Made by a program: the position numbers and the translations under genes. This document shows positions 1 to 11,764 of a stretch of DNA of 64,000 nt, piece by piece. The stretch covers positions 12,462,001 through 12,526,000 of the forward strand of contig OX485803.1 of assembly GCA_950295325.1 (NCBI GenBank), read 5' to 3'. Each line of letters opens with the position of its first letter. Position 1 is the stretch's first letter. The notes under the pieces were generated by a model. The model had not been told where the DNA came from and searched no databases. It saw only the letters and a list, made by a program, of their open reading frames with translations. Source of the DNA: Polytrichum commune. Its lineage: Eukaryota; Streptophyta; Polytrichopsida; Polytrichales; Polytrichaceae.

Positions 1-2
1 CT

Positions 3-2216
3 AACAAACTTCCCACCCCACACATAATAATCAACAATGTAGACAAAATAGGTAACATTTGCTACATAACACACCTACACCTCAAAACCCCTAAAAACAA
101 ACCCATACAATACTACACATGGAATAACTTTACACTCATCCTCCTAAGTGGGGACATCCAACTTAACCCGGGACCAATATACAACATACTCAAGAACCTC
201 CCCCAAGCATATATAAAAAGACAAAAACAATACTTCCTACCCGACACATTAACACTCAAACCTCAATACACACACTTAGAAAAACTATTCGAACCTCATC
301 TTTCATACAACACCAATAATCCCCAAAATCTAGCACTAACACACTTACGAACACATAGTCTACTCCTCTCACAATATCCAACACACCACATACGATATGC
401 ACTTATAATAGTATATAGCCCACTACCACAAGTTTGTAATCAACTAATGTCCAAAAAACTAGACCCAAGATACCTAACCATCCTACGGAGACTTCAAGCA
501 CTCCCCATAGACACATACTCAACACCAACACACATAAATAACTACCCCCTCATGTACACAACCACAACAACCATAACACAAGCATATTCCAACATTAATG
601 ACAAAATAGCCAGAGGAATACCTATAAGTCTAAATAGTCTAAGGATAGAACTACCTCACTTCCCAACAAAAATATTACAAGAACTAACCAAATGCACTCA
701 ACCTATAATAGGACACCACCCTACCACAAGACCAACAAACCACCGACAAACACCACCTAGCGACACAAGACCAAACAACCCTCAAACTCAAACCTTAAAC
801 ATAATCACCTGGAATACCGGATTCATTAGCACTAGCCTACCCGGTATCCAAGAGCTCACAAGAAAATTACACCCAAACCCTCACATCATCCTTATCCAAG
901 AAACCAAAATCCCAAAAACTAAATCCACATCATACATAGACCGCCAACTACAAAACTACAAACTAATATACAACAATTCCAACAACATGATACCCAAATC
1001 GATATATACAAATGAAAACATCGCCAAAATCCCAACCCCGAGTCACATATCACCATACCTCCAAGCCATCCTAATCAACAACAAACCCTTAACACCAATA
1101 CTCCTACTAAATATGTATATGCCAACACATCCACAAGACATACACCTTATACCGGACATTCAAAATAAAATCCTTACCCTCATGACCCAACACGCTAACC
1201 ACCAAACAATATTAGGAGGAGACTTCAATCGAGATATCTTACTCAAAGGTAGAATATATAACGGCATCCCTATACCACCCAACCACAACGACCAAGAATG
1301 GGCCCGCTTCACACAAACCAATAACCTCAATGTGGTTCCTAACCCAAAACCGCTCACAAGACAAGGAGGCCACAACTACACATCCACAAGTCACATAGAC
1401 GGTTTTTACACTAACACTTCCCACACTCCGAACCTCATAAGCCACACAATAACTAACCTCAACCAAAACTCGGACCACTACCCGGTCCAACTCCAACTAA
1501 ATCCAAATAGCATAATCATCAAAGACCACAATACACCCACAAACCAACCCCGTATCACATATCCCATATCCCCCAAAAGCCTCCAAACCCTACAAATCAC
1601 ATTCCTAGAAAAACAAAACTTAGCAATAGAAGACCTCACAAAAATTCTCCAACATGACCACCTCACACACACACAATGGGAGAACGCACAAACTACACTT
1701 CAAGAAATCATCAACTCCCTAAGCCAATGTATTGAACACATTTGTATGACAAAACCTACCCCGCCTCTACCTAATATAGTCAAAAATCAAGGAGGCTTCC
1801 TCCCTAGACCACAACAAAAGAAATGGAAACGGCTACTAAAAGTACACCATACTATTCGTAAAGCCATAAAAGCCACATGTCAATACCCCCTCACTCACCT
1901 TCACAACGAACCCGATATCATATCCCTCCAATTAATCCAAACACCTAATATCCCACCCTTACCTACCAACCCCGCGGACTTACATACTTGGGTGGAAGAA
2001 CTCGCCAAAATCGGTAAAAATGCCAAGAGCGAAGCCCACAAAATCATCACTAAACAAGCATCTACCAACTGTAAAATAACCATTACAAAATATAGAGCCC
2101 TACTTAATAGCAAACCCAAAACCATCCACAAAAAGATATTTAACCCGACAACCAACAACTCCCTAGATTGCCTCCAAAATATACACGGACAAACCTTGTC
2201 AATCCCCGAGATATAG
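3..2216 (+). pseudogene. LINE polyprotein, N-terminal part with 2A-like motif and APE endonuclease
   Basis: This frame is open from the first bases of the window to the stop at 2214-2216, so the true start lies upstream. The first Met is at 447, but the frame before it also reads as protein and carries the 2A-like motif, so 447 is probably not the start. The endonuclease shows ITWNTG (about 804-821), QET near 898, a Y/M-P motif near 1118, GGDFN (about 1216-1230), a SHID motif near 1390 and SDHYPV (about 1470-1487). These are the metal-binding and catalytic motifs of the APE/EEP family, which nicks target DNA in LINE retrotransposition, and all appear intact. The frame is lost near 2195, where the continuation moves to another frame. 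The upstream product, by analogy an ORF1-like protein, is outside the window. Confidence 0.85.
132..176 (+). other. 2A-like ribosome-skipping motif (TLILLSGDIQLNPGP)
   Basis: In frame with the endonuclease, codons 132-176 read TLILLSGDIQLNPGP. The known 2A consensus is D(V/I)ExNPGP preceded by a Leu-rich, often LLxSG segment; skipping occurs between the final Gly and Pro. Here all of NPGP, D-I and the LLSG lead-in are present, and the usual Glu is Gln. 2A-like motifs of this type are known in several animal and trypanosome LINEs. Function in this element is inference. Confidence 0.8.
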
Positions 2217-4335
2217 CCCAAGAAATATACCAAACACAACAACAATCATTTCAAAGACAAGCCCCCTTATGTGATGACGTCACGGACCACCCAAACACAT
2301 GCACATGTGCAGTCCGCAAATACTCATGGCACTCACAACAAGGCTTCATCCTAGATAAGAGAGGCCCCCTAAATGCACACATAACCCCCCAATTTACTAG
2401 AGAAATATACAATTGCTGCATCAAACGATTAACAAGAGGAAAAGCCCCCGGCCCGGACAACATTCCTAATGACATACTCAAAGCGCTCCCACCGCAATGG
2501 CACGATCTCCTTTTCCTCTTCTTTACCCACTGTTACAAACAAAGGACAATCCCGCACCACTAGAAACACAGTAAAACAATATTACTGCACAAAAAAGACG
2601 ACCCGACCCACCTAGCCAACTATAGACCAATAGCATTAGCCAACACGATTTATAAGCTATACACAAGCACACTAACCACATTACTAACGAACTATGGAGA
2701 GCAACATAGATTACTCCACCTTAGCCAAGAAGGTTTTAGACCACAACGAAATACATCACGCCAAATTCAAACCATAATAGCGGCCCTAGAAGATGCCAAA
2801 CTTACCACACAAGACATATACTTAACCTACATCGATTTCCGAAACGCATTTGGATCCATAGACCACGCCCGCCTCCTCGCCCTAATGGAAGACCTAGGCT
2901 ACCCCTAGACACGGTCGAAATAGTGGGTAACATATATGAAAATTCTTCCACCTCCTTCGCGGGAAGCCATTTCGGGACAACTCCCCCAATACGAATAAGT
3001 AGAGGGACGATACAAGGAGACACCCTTAGTCCATATTTATTTATTATCTTTCTTGAACCACTCCTAAGATGGCTAGAGAAAGATGATGTAGGATACCACT
3101 TCAATACCTCCCACTCCACGTGTACCACCACCGCCTACGCCGATGACTTAGCCATCCTCACGGACAACATACAAAGTATTCAAACGCAAATCATCAAACT
3201 ACAAAAATATGCGGAATGGTCCTACATGGATCTCAACCTCTCAAAGTGCGCCATCACCGGATGTCCTAATAAATCTAAACTCAAGCCTAATACCTTCAAA
3301 GCCTACATCCAATCCCAAAATATCACGTACAAATCACAAAATTTTCCCATCCTCACCCAAAATGAATCATACACCTACCTAGGCATACAATTGACACCAT
3401 CACTTAAATGGAATTTACAAAAAGAAACAACATTAAAGAAAGTCAAACAACAAAGTCAATTGTTAGCCAACTCGCCAGCTAGCCTTATACAAAAAATAAA
3501 AATCCTAAACACGGTCATTAAACCTCGTATAGCATACGCATACTATGCAGTCTCATTTTCCAAACCTGACATTAAAAAATTAGACAAAATAATTAGTAAG
3601 TTAACCAAAGACATATGTCACATCCCCAAAAGCACGGCCAATATCCTCACTCACCTCCCTCACGAAAACTTTGGAATCAATGCAACCTCCCTACTACCGG
3701 ACTATGTAAGATGCATAGGCCAACAATTAATCCAAGCCCTTAACGACCCCGGTCAATTAGGTATCATCTACCAAGGACTCACAAAACATATTACGGCCAA
3801 ATATGGCGGCTCACTCCACCTACCTAAACTCAAGCAACAAGCATGCATAAGATCGCCCATAGCTCGAACGCTATTCCTCCTCGAAAGGGAATATGAAATA
3901 CATGTCACCTCCGCAAAACGATCATTCCCCATCAGAAAGACACCATTAGAACAAACTTGGACAACTAATCCCAACAACGCCAACCTCGCGGAAAACTCCA
4001 TAACCAAAACCCAAAAATATTTAAATAAACTCTACACATACGGCATAACCACACTACCCCAAATCCAAAACCCCGACACAAAAACCATCCTCACCCCCCA
4101 AGAATTCCAAGCCAAATATAAACACGCCCCAAAACTTATCAAAGAAGCCCTCCAACAAGCCACAATATTATTCCCTACTCCCACCGTCACAATACCCACG
4201 TCCCTCTCTCAAGACCCTTATGCTCCTAACACTCCCGCCATAACCTCCCAACCCACACTAGGGCAACCCATCCAAAAAATAATCAATGACAAAACCAACA
4301 TCCGAAAAGACAAATGGGGAGCACAAGCCATAAAA
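2180..4335 (+). pseudogene. LINE reverse transcriptase, frameshifted
   Basis: The RT runs in two frames. The first (to the TAG at 2561-2563, then on to a TAG at 2906) carries the RGKAPGPDNIP motif, ANYRPIAL and motif A, where the first Asp is present (YIDFRNAF) but the usual second Asp is Gly (FGSIDH). The second frame, from about 2902 to 4335, carries GTIQGDTLSP and the catalytic YADD box (3136-3147). The thumb and a long C-terminal extension follow. The nonsense codon at 2561 and a one-base shift near 2902 inactivate it; another shift near 4330 moves the frame again. The family role is target-primed reverse transcription of the element RNA. Confidence 0.85.
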
Positions 4336-5361
4336 CGAAATGTACCTATGCCAATGGCAACTACCACAAGGAATCTCCCAACAATGGCGCAAAGAAGAAG
4401 AACTAATTCACCCGGATAACATCCTCCTTGAACATAACATACTACGCATAACACAATACCACCACACCCAAACAAAACAACAAAATATACAAACATACGC
4501 CAACTTTCTCAACCACAAACAAACAAAAGACAACAAATATGTACACCCACCCCGAAGAATTACCAACCTAACACTATCTATACACGAATGCAACCCCGAT
4601 AAAGATATACAAACGACCCAACCTACCATCCAAATACAAGCCTTGGAGGCCAACATATACGACTCCATAGGCAACTACATGGCCACCCTTACCATTGAAA
4701 GACTACAATGGCTTTGGGATCAATTCTCACACAACAACCATACTCACTTAATTAATGAAATCCAACCCCCACCCCAAAATTTTGAAACAGAAGTACTATG
4801 GCTTATACAAAGATACATCACAATCCTTCCTAAGAAAAAACCAAAAAACACACTACCAAGCAACCTCCACCATACACTACACCCAACAATCACCAAGACA
4901 TTAATAGAATCACTTAACATCACACACTCATACTATTCATCCCCCCTCACATGCCCCACCCAACTCACACAATTTTACTCCCCACACAACCGAGATAAAA
5001 TCTTTGGCTCATTGGGTCATGCCCAATCTTCTAGATGGAAAGGTATTGGCCTCGCACACCCCACGGACTACAACACCACAATAGAAGCCATCCATTGGGC
5101 CCGTATGGCAGCTAAGGAAGACATAGACACAATAACTATCCTCGTAATCAACCATAATGATTGGACGCCACAACAATTCCCAATCTCAACAAAGGGAGAC
5201 ATACACATACTAGCCACTATCCCTCCACACACAATACAATACAACCCTACACCCGAATGGCCAAAATACTACCACTACGAAGAACCATCCCTAGTCTCAA
5301 TAATTTGTATACATAGCCAAACACACTTAGCACCGAACCTAAACCCCCCCCCCCCCCCCCC
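4336..5361 (+). pseudogene. LINE linker between RT and RNase H
   Basis: An open stretch continues the polyprotein after the frameshift near 4330. It is rich in Asn, Thr, His and Pro and shows no domain I recognise. It ends in a run of about 18 C (5344-5361) that encodes Pro and then falls out of frame. Beyond the run another frame is open straight into RNase H, so one length change in this homopolymer would explain the break. Confidence 0.6.
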
Positions 5362-6549
5362 GCACTCACACATGCAGTAAAACTAACCACTAACACACAC
5401 ATTGACACCTACCCCATCAAACCCACCACACCAAACTACCATATCAAATTCTCAAATACATGGAAAAATGCTCCCAAAATAGATACTCCCATAACAACAA
5501 CCACCACTCCAATACCTTTACCAAATAAATACTACACCCAACACCCCCCTAAATACCAACCACAACAATGCATGTACACCGACGGGTCATTCATCCCCCC
5601 ATCAAAAAACTCGGAAGGCCAAATAATAGGCAACACGGCCGGCTCCGGAGTATATAGTCCCCACCAAGACATCCAAATTTCAGAGAGATTACCGGGATAC
5701 CAAAACATACTCAGAGCAGAACTCAACGCCATACTCATAGCGGTCAAAACCATACAAACTACCCAAATGGACACACACATATTCACAGATAGCCTTAACA
5801 GTATATACTTAATTAACAACCATATACAACGCCCAACTTCGCAACATCACCACCCCGATAAACTCCTCATAGCAGCCATAATACACCAAATCTATTGGAC
5901 TCCACACTCCATCCACATTCACAAAGTACGAGCCCACACAGGAATTGCGGGAAACGAAAAAGCGGACATATTAGCCAACGAAGGAAACCTCCAAGAAAAA
6001 CCAACCAACACCCCACACATCCACCGGGCACACGCCACACCTTACTGGCTAGCAAGTTGCCCAACCGCCACCCACGATGGAGCTATCAGAAATATTCACA
6101 AATTCATACTAAAAGAACACACCAACCGAGAAAAAACACATGCCCAACACAAATTCCCATATGTAGAAAAATGGTTAACTAATGACCATATAAATCAAAA
6201 ACTCTCCAACCACTTTTGGAAAAACACAAAAATAACAGACGCTCAAATCACCCAAACACTAAAATTCAGATATGCCCAATATATGGGTAACCACAGAAAA
6301 AACATTTTCTGGCCCCTCAAATTCCGAAACCCCAATTGCACACTATGCTACAAAAATGATAGAGGCACATGGCCCCATCTACTATCAATGTGCGAGCATC
6401 CCTATCTAAAAGGCCTAAGAATAGCCCGCCACAACAACGCGGTTCACTTCATCACTCAAACACTACAAGCCAACAAACACACAAGATACTACACATTAAC
6501 AAATGCAGGAAACCTCAATAACACAAACCAACAACAAACGGTCCCATAA
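5362..6549 (+). pseudogene. LINE RNase H domain and zinc-finger segment
   Basis: The frame is open from the C run to the TAA at 6547-6549. RNase H type I motifs are all visible: YTDGSF (5575-5592, first Asp), RAELNAI (Glu), FTDSLNS (second Asp) and VRAHTGIAGNEKAD (His and last Asp). The product would degrade the RNA strand of the cDNA hybrid. After it comes a C-x2-C-x9-H-x4-C pattern (about 6334-6395) like the zinc fingers at the end of many LINE polyproteins. The catalytic set is intact; the stop at 6547 separates it from the last domain in the same frame. Confidence 0.85.
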
Positions 6550-6999
6550 TGGCTCCTAGAATGCACGTGCCCACAAGCACAATGTCAATGCCAAGCAAGA
6601 TTACGCCCAGACATCCTTTGTATAATAGGAGCCCCAAACCAAGCCTCAACACCCCTTATACCCTCACCCGCTCACACAATACAATTTATTGAATTCACAT
6701 ATTGCCATGAAAGATTCCCGGAACAAGCAATCACACAAAAACATACAAAATACGACCCACTAATCAATGCTATACGGAGCAAAGGCTGGAAAACAAACCC
6801 CCTCATAACTATCACAGCCGGCGTAAGAGGCGCCATACACGAACAATCCATCACAAGGCTAACAGACCTCAAAATACCAAAGACTAGCGTCAAAACTCTC
6901 ATGAAAAACATACACCAAAATGCCATTAAATACTTAACATACCTTGTACTTAACAAAAGAAAACTAGACAATAAACAAAATACAGTCGCACCACCCTAA
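6550..6999 (+). pseudogene. LINE C-terminal PD-(D/E)XK-like (restriction-like) endonuclease domain
   Basis: After the in-frame TAA at 6547 the same frame stays open to a TAA at 6997-6999. It begins with a Cys-rich segment (CTCPQAQCQC), then RPDILCI, then IEFTYC some 26 residues after the Asp, then a conserved K..KY..L pattern, GW, and a TAGVRGAIH segment. The spacing and motifs resemble the restriction-like endonuclease at the C-terminus of R2-type and Dualen elements. If right, the element had two endonucleases. The identification rests on motif pattern only; a structural comparison was not possible. Confidence 0.6.
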
Positions 7000-7140
7000 A
7001 AAGGGACCGAACATTACAAACTAAAAGAGCCCACCTCCCACAAGAGGCATAACTCCTTATGTAACAACACGGCTCGCCGTGTTAAACATCTGGATAACGG
7101 GCTCACATTCATGCCGGTACAATGTACAGGCGTAATTTTT
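7000..7140 (+). other. LINE 3' UTR with a GC-rich palindrome
   Basis: Non-coding tail after the last stop. It holds an 18-base palindrome at 7066-7083 (AACACGGC, TC, GCCGTGTT) that could form a 7-bp stem. LINE 3' hairpins can be recognised by the RT; that role here is inference. The A/C-rich composition of the element stops shortly after it. Confidence 0.5.
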
Positions 7141-7324
7141 CTTTTCTTTTCTTTCGTTGGGCCAAAGGGGTATCAAAGAACATATGCTGCTCTTCAGGTC
7201 AAAATACGGAATAATTTTCAAGCTTGCCAAAGAGGAGTTGGAATCAAGTCTCATCCTTTTTTTTACATGATCAATTTCATCATTTTTTGTGGTCTTGTGT
7301 AAAACAAAATGAGATTGTCACTTA

Positions 7325-9500
7325 CTCCTTTGGTAAGATGTCTTCACATAATTGCAAAGTCAATTTCATGAAGGTTCCAAGCTACTTCATGAACCTTCCA
7401 ACTCATGTTACTATAGTGTTATGCCAATTTCATGTACCTTCTAAATTAGTTCACGATTCCTCTAAACTAGCTTGACATGTGGCACACCTTAATTTCATGA
7501 TAGTGGACCTTTACCTCTAGCAACTTCATGAATCTTCCAAACCAAGAGGTTCTCGTATTCTTAACTTCTCAACTTCTCGCCTCCTCGTTTCACAACATTT
7601 GATTGTTTGTGAGAGCCTTCGTACTAGGTCCAACATTAGAATTGCTTTCGAAGTGTATTTATGTGCCCACATACAATTCTCTCGTTCTCTAGTGTATTGA
7701 TCCGATGTTCTAGCATGCTCGGGTTCTCTTTCGAGATTTTGTAATGGTTACATGCCTCAAGGCCACTTTTGTAGGACTCAACAACATATGATGGACAATA
7801 TACTTTGTTTTCTCTCCGCATTCTCCATGTTCACAAACTTTGATACACAAATTTCATTCAAATTCGAAAGGTTTATTTGTATTCATAGATTGTAGATAAT
7901 TATAGAATTTGCGATTTATTCAAACCACTCGAGTTGTTTAGAGTTAATAAATCAAAATGAATAAATCAACAAACTTTGAGTCAATTGGAAAAATCTATGA
8001 TTACCTACAATATGTGAATTTTATTTATTCAATATGATCACTATACGATTTATTCATATCACTTGAGTAGTCTCCTAGATAATTATAGAATTTACGGGGC
8101 CTACTGTAAATGACCAAAAAATTGTGACTGTGTTTGTTCCTTTACAAAAAAAACATAGTTAGTTTTGGTCCATATCACTTGAGTTGTCTCCTACATAATG
8201 ATTGAATTTGTGGGGGCCTACTGTAGCTATGCCTAATCGCCCACCTAGATAAAACTGCACAGGTGATGCACTTCGTTCACGAATTACACATTCTATTTTT
8301 AATGAGCTCTAATCTTATGCTGACAAAAATGAATGTTACGGTTATCCTTACAAGACTATTAGGAGCATAGCCAAAGCTTTTGAAGAAAATGCTTGATTAA
8401 TGCCCAAACACAAAAACAGTGCTCGCCATATAATTTTACAAGATGAGCACATTCAATGGTTAGTAGAGAGGCTTCATGTAGATCTAGACATCACCGTGAA
8501 ATCTCTTCATCGTTAGTTGAATGAAGTTTTTTTAAATTCCCATGCCATGTATCTAGTAGTTGTGTTTCCAAAGTGTACAGTTGGATTTACCCTCAAGTTG
8601 ATGCAATATGAACCATATGATTATAACAATGAAGAACGCCTTGAGAGCACATAGAGTGGTCTTAAAAGATTTTAAAACTCAGTGGCAATATGGCTAACGA
8701 TGTGTATGTGGATGAGGTTGGTTTCAATTTACATTTGATACGTTGATTTGGAAGGGCTTCTCAAGGACAAAGATGCCAACGAATTTGTGCAACTCAAAGG
8801 GGTCGAGATTTCTCTTTTGGTGGTTGCACTTGGTCGTGAAGGAGTCATTGCACATGATGTCACACTTGGTGCCTACAATACAAACAAGTTCTTGGAATTC
8901 AAACAAACCAAGTTCACACCTAGCCTTGATAAAGAAAGGTTCATCCTCATGAAAAATGTCTTATTTCCTGGATCTCATGAAATACAACAGGCTTTTGAAG
9001 ATGTTGGACACATCTACTTCCGTTTGCCATCATATAGTCCATTTGTCAATGTTGCGAAATGAGTATCTCAACACATCAAAAGTCATGTCCGACGGAATGA
9101 TCTCCAAAATCATCGAACATTACTCCTTTACATTAATGATGACGTACAAGCAATCATTGCAGACATGGTGCAAGATTGGATAAGAGAGGTCAATTGATAT
9201 TTTGGTAGAGCTAGTCACGGGGAGTGATCAGGAGAATCATGTACATGATGTACCGTCCTTGGTGAAATAAAGCTATACAAGTTCATGAAATTGATTATGT
9301 GAGGTTGTGAATATGGGTACCAAATCATGAAGTTCTTCACAATATGTAGTGAAATTGGTTGAAAGTTCAAGATAAATCGGTTCTCTAAGTAGTGAACTTG
9401 GTCCTCTATTCCAATGAAATTGGTAGGACCTACTGCTAAATTGGTTTATTAAATCATGAAATTTAGTTTGCACTTCTATGACTTCATCTTACCAAAGGAG
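7325..9500 (+). mobile_element. Tc1/mariner element with 16-bp terminal inverted repeats
   Basis: The ends CTCCTTTGGTAAGATG (7325-7340) and CATCTTACCAAAGGAG (9485-9500) are perfect inverted repeats. TA stands just outside the left end (7323-7324); the right flank is CA, compatible with one transition. Long non-coding arms (7341-8260 and 9200-9484) carry repeated ATTTCATGA motifs. The transposase lies between. The TIR resembles the CTCCY start of plant mariner/Stowaway ends. Confidence 0.8.
8265..9200 (+). pseudogene. Tc1/mariner (IS630-like) transposase, catalytic residues lost
   Basis: A decayed transposase reads in mixed frames. The first catalytic Asp is in YVDEVGFNLH (8704-8733). Open coding at 8748-9062 includes the LLVVALGREGVIAH strand, ILMKNVLFPGSHEIQ (8943-8987), where the usual Asp of the DN pair is Lys, and YSPFVNVAK (9033-9059), where the usual final Glu is Lys. 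The spacing between the last two sites is 34 residues, so the ancestor was DD34E, whereas the mariner-like elements usual in plants are DD39D. Stops and frameshifts upstream confirm it is inactive. Confidence 0.8.
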
Positions 9501-9637
9501 CATTTCTCATCCGATGAGGGAATTTAGAAAGTGGGGTCATGGTCCATGGTCATTATTGTCATTGGGCCCTAAATCATATATTTAGTAAAGAATGGCAGTG
9601 TGTTGCAAATCTCAAACCAATCCTTCTCTTTGAACCT

Positions 9638-9878
9638 TTAACCCTTAAAGGACATATGCTTTCCCGATACCACACCCAAAATATCTTTTAAAATTCATTT
9701 AAAGCATGATTAACCAATTAATTTACATAGACTCTATTCTAAAGAAGTATAGATCTTGCTAAGGTGCTCGATTTGGCATTCTAAAAACCCCATTTGGTGC
9801 AATGGAGTAGAAGTTTTGAACAAGATTCTCCCAAAATAATACCAAGCCCGTAGGGCAGCATTGTCCTTTAAGGGTTAA
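9638..9878. mobile_element. Small MITE with 17-bp inverted ends
   Basis: TTAACCCTTAAAGGACA (9638-9654) and TGTCCTTTAAGGGTTAA (9862-9878) are exact inverted repeats enclosing a 241-bp non-coding unit. The ends resemble those of the larger element at 51042-51975. No target duplication is clear. Confidence 0.6.
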
Positions 9879-11749
9879 GGGCCACTTCACATACGAGCCA
9901 AAGGATGTGACCATTTTAGTGGAGTGATGAGGATGCAATTGCCAAGCATACCTATGACAAAATGCCCTTGAAATCCACAAAAGAAACAAACAAAAAGCAG
10001 TTGTCGTCGACTCATCAAAGGTGAGAATGAGATCGAAGCGAACGTCAAGTTGGGTTTGGAAACCGGGGCACTTTGCCGCCTATTGAATGGAGTTCCACAT
10101 TAAGTTCTTCCAAGTTTGTTGACAACTTTAAAGTTGGTCAAAGGGGTTGCTAAGATTTTGGTGGTGGGAAGGTGCCTTGTAAGCTCCCAACAAGGGTCGA
10201 GAAATAGCAAAAGGGGCTGCATTGCCACATTTTAAGTTCTAATAGATTAACTCTTGATCATCACCCTACTCCGATTGCATGCATGCATGCCCGCATGCCC
10301 GCATGCAATGCATGAATCACTTTGCTTAAACTTTACTTACTTGGAAATTTTGTCTAAAAGGAAAAAAAAAGTTTACTTTTCTGGAGTGTGGTCTACACTA
10401 CTAGAGTCTAGGACTGTAAGTACTTATTAGGACCACTTCACACAAGAGACTGAGAGCCCGAGACCATTCCACTTCAAGCACTCTCATTGGTGGAAAAGGC
10501 GGAGCAGGTCCAAGTTCGCTTCACACTACACTTGAGGGACCAAAGGAGTATGTGAATGCAAGATGGATGTAAAGTCTACATGGATTCCTACATGACATCA
10601 AATGTATTAAGTTTCATGGTCACTTGGATTGTTTTCAAAAACCACCTCTTGGAGGTACGCCTAACACAAAAACTAGGAGACCATGGCACTCTGAACGCTC
10701 ACAACCGATAATCATGATTATTAACATCAATCTTCATGATTATTAACATCAATCTTCATGATTATTAACATCAATCTTCATGATTATAGTGTGTAAGAGC
10801 TTACTATTATTTTCCCACATTTTATTATTGTTATTGATCCACTAGGTTTGTGTTGTAAATAACTAGGTGGAAACTAGAGAGGATGTCACATGACGTTTAG
10901 TGTTTGCACAATAATTCATTAAGATTGGTCTAGTTAATGTGACACATCAACTTCATTCCCACACCTCTTCACCCATGCAATTTACCTTGGGTCAAAAGAT
11001 TATAACAATTTATAACTCTTGTTTGATTAATCCGTATAGAAACTACAATAATAATGAGTGGTTAATGTGTTTTGTTACTATTATTGTAATTATTCAAAAA
11101 ATGGCAGAATTTTGATATTTTACTATGGGGAAACCTAATTGCATATATGAATGTAGCTAACGTTTATAGTTAAGGCTTGTATTTAACTTCTCAATGTCTG
11201 AGTCATGTATGCAGAATTGCTATGAGTTGTCAGCAAGTCTTGGTTTATGTTAGTTTGATTTAAGTGGGTGTCAAATAATGTGGGGTACTTTATCTTATGC
11301 CAAGGAGAAACAAAAGGATAGCCATTTGTCACATCAATGATCACTATATTGAATATTTTTGAGTTATAAACTTCCATTTTAGTCAATTGTGTCAAGAAGG
11401 ACAAGCCTATCTAACATCAACTCAATCTTCAAGTGCACTTTATCAATGAGCTAGTTTAATATCATGTGAATTTTGACATAATTAGCCAAATATGAAAGTA
11501 GGTAATTCAAAACTATACTTCGGGCACTCCACATTAGCATAAATATAATTATGACAATTGGTGTGTGGAGAGGTTAGGGGTTTAACTTAACATCAAGAAG
11601 ACATTGTTGTGATGAGATTGGAGTATGTGCTCACAAAATATAGAAACCGTTCTAAGTTCAATAATTGCCAAAATTGAGAGGGTCAACGTGATCACTTAAA
11701 AACAAAATAATTCTTACGTTAACCTCTTCTAACTTTTGCATTTAAACTC
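9879..11749. other. Intergenic, no gene seen
   Basis: No coding pattern is recognisable. Contents are a GCATGC-rich patch at about 10275-10320 and a short tandem array at 10712-10788. Confidence 0.6.
10712..10788. repeat. 22-bp tandem repeat, about 3.5 copies
   Basis: Consecutive identical copies of a unit reading CATGATTATTAACATCAATC followed by TT. Identity suggests recent expansion. Confidence 0.9.
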
Positions 11750-11764
11750 CAATTCTAAAGTAGA

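Larger units (their letters stand above)
1..7090 (+). mobile_element. Dualen/RandI-like dual-endonuclease LINE, 5' end outside window
   Basis: A non-LTR retrotransposon copy fills the first 7 kb. Reading along the + strand it encodes a 2A-like motif (132-176), an APE-type endonuclease (about 795-1500), a reverse transcriptase (about 2200-3600), RNase H (about 5569-5990), a CxxC...HxxxxC finger (about 6334-6395) and a PD-(D/E)XK-like domain (6550-6999). APE plus RT plus RNase H plus a restriction-like endonuclease is the domain set described for the Dualen (RandI) family of Chlamydomonas. Coding is broken by frameshifts near 2195, 2902, 4330 and 5344-5361 and by in-frame stops at 2561 and 6547, so this copy is dead. 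The coding strand is strikingly poor in G, and composition changes abruptly near 7090-7140, which I take as the 3' end. No poly(A) tail or target duplication was found. Clade assignment is inference from domain order. Confidence 0.8.
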
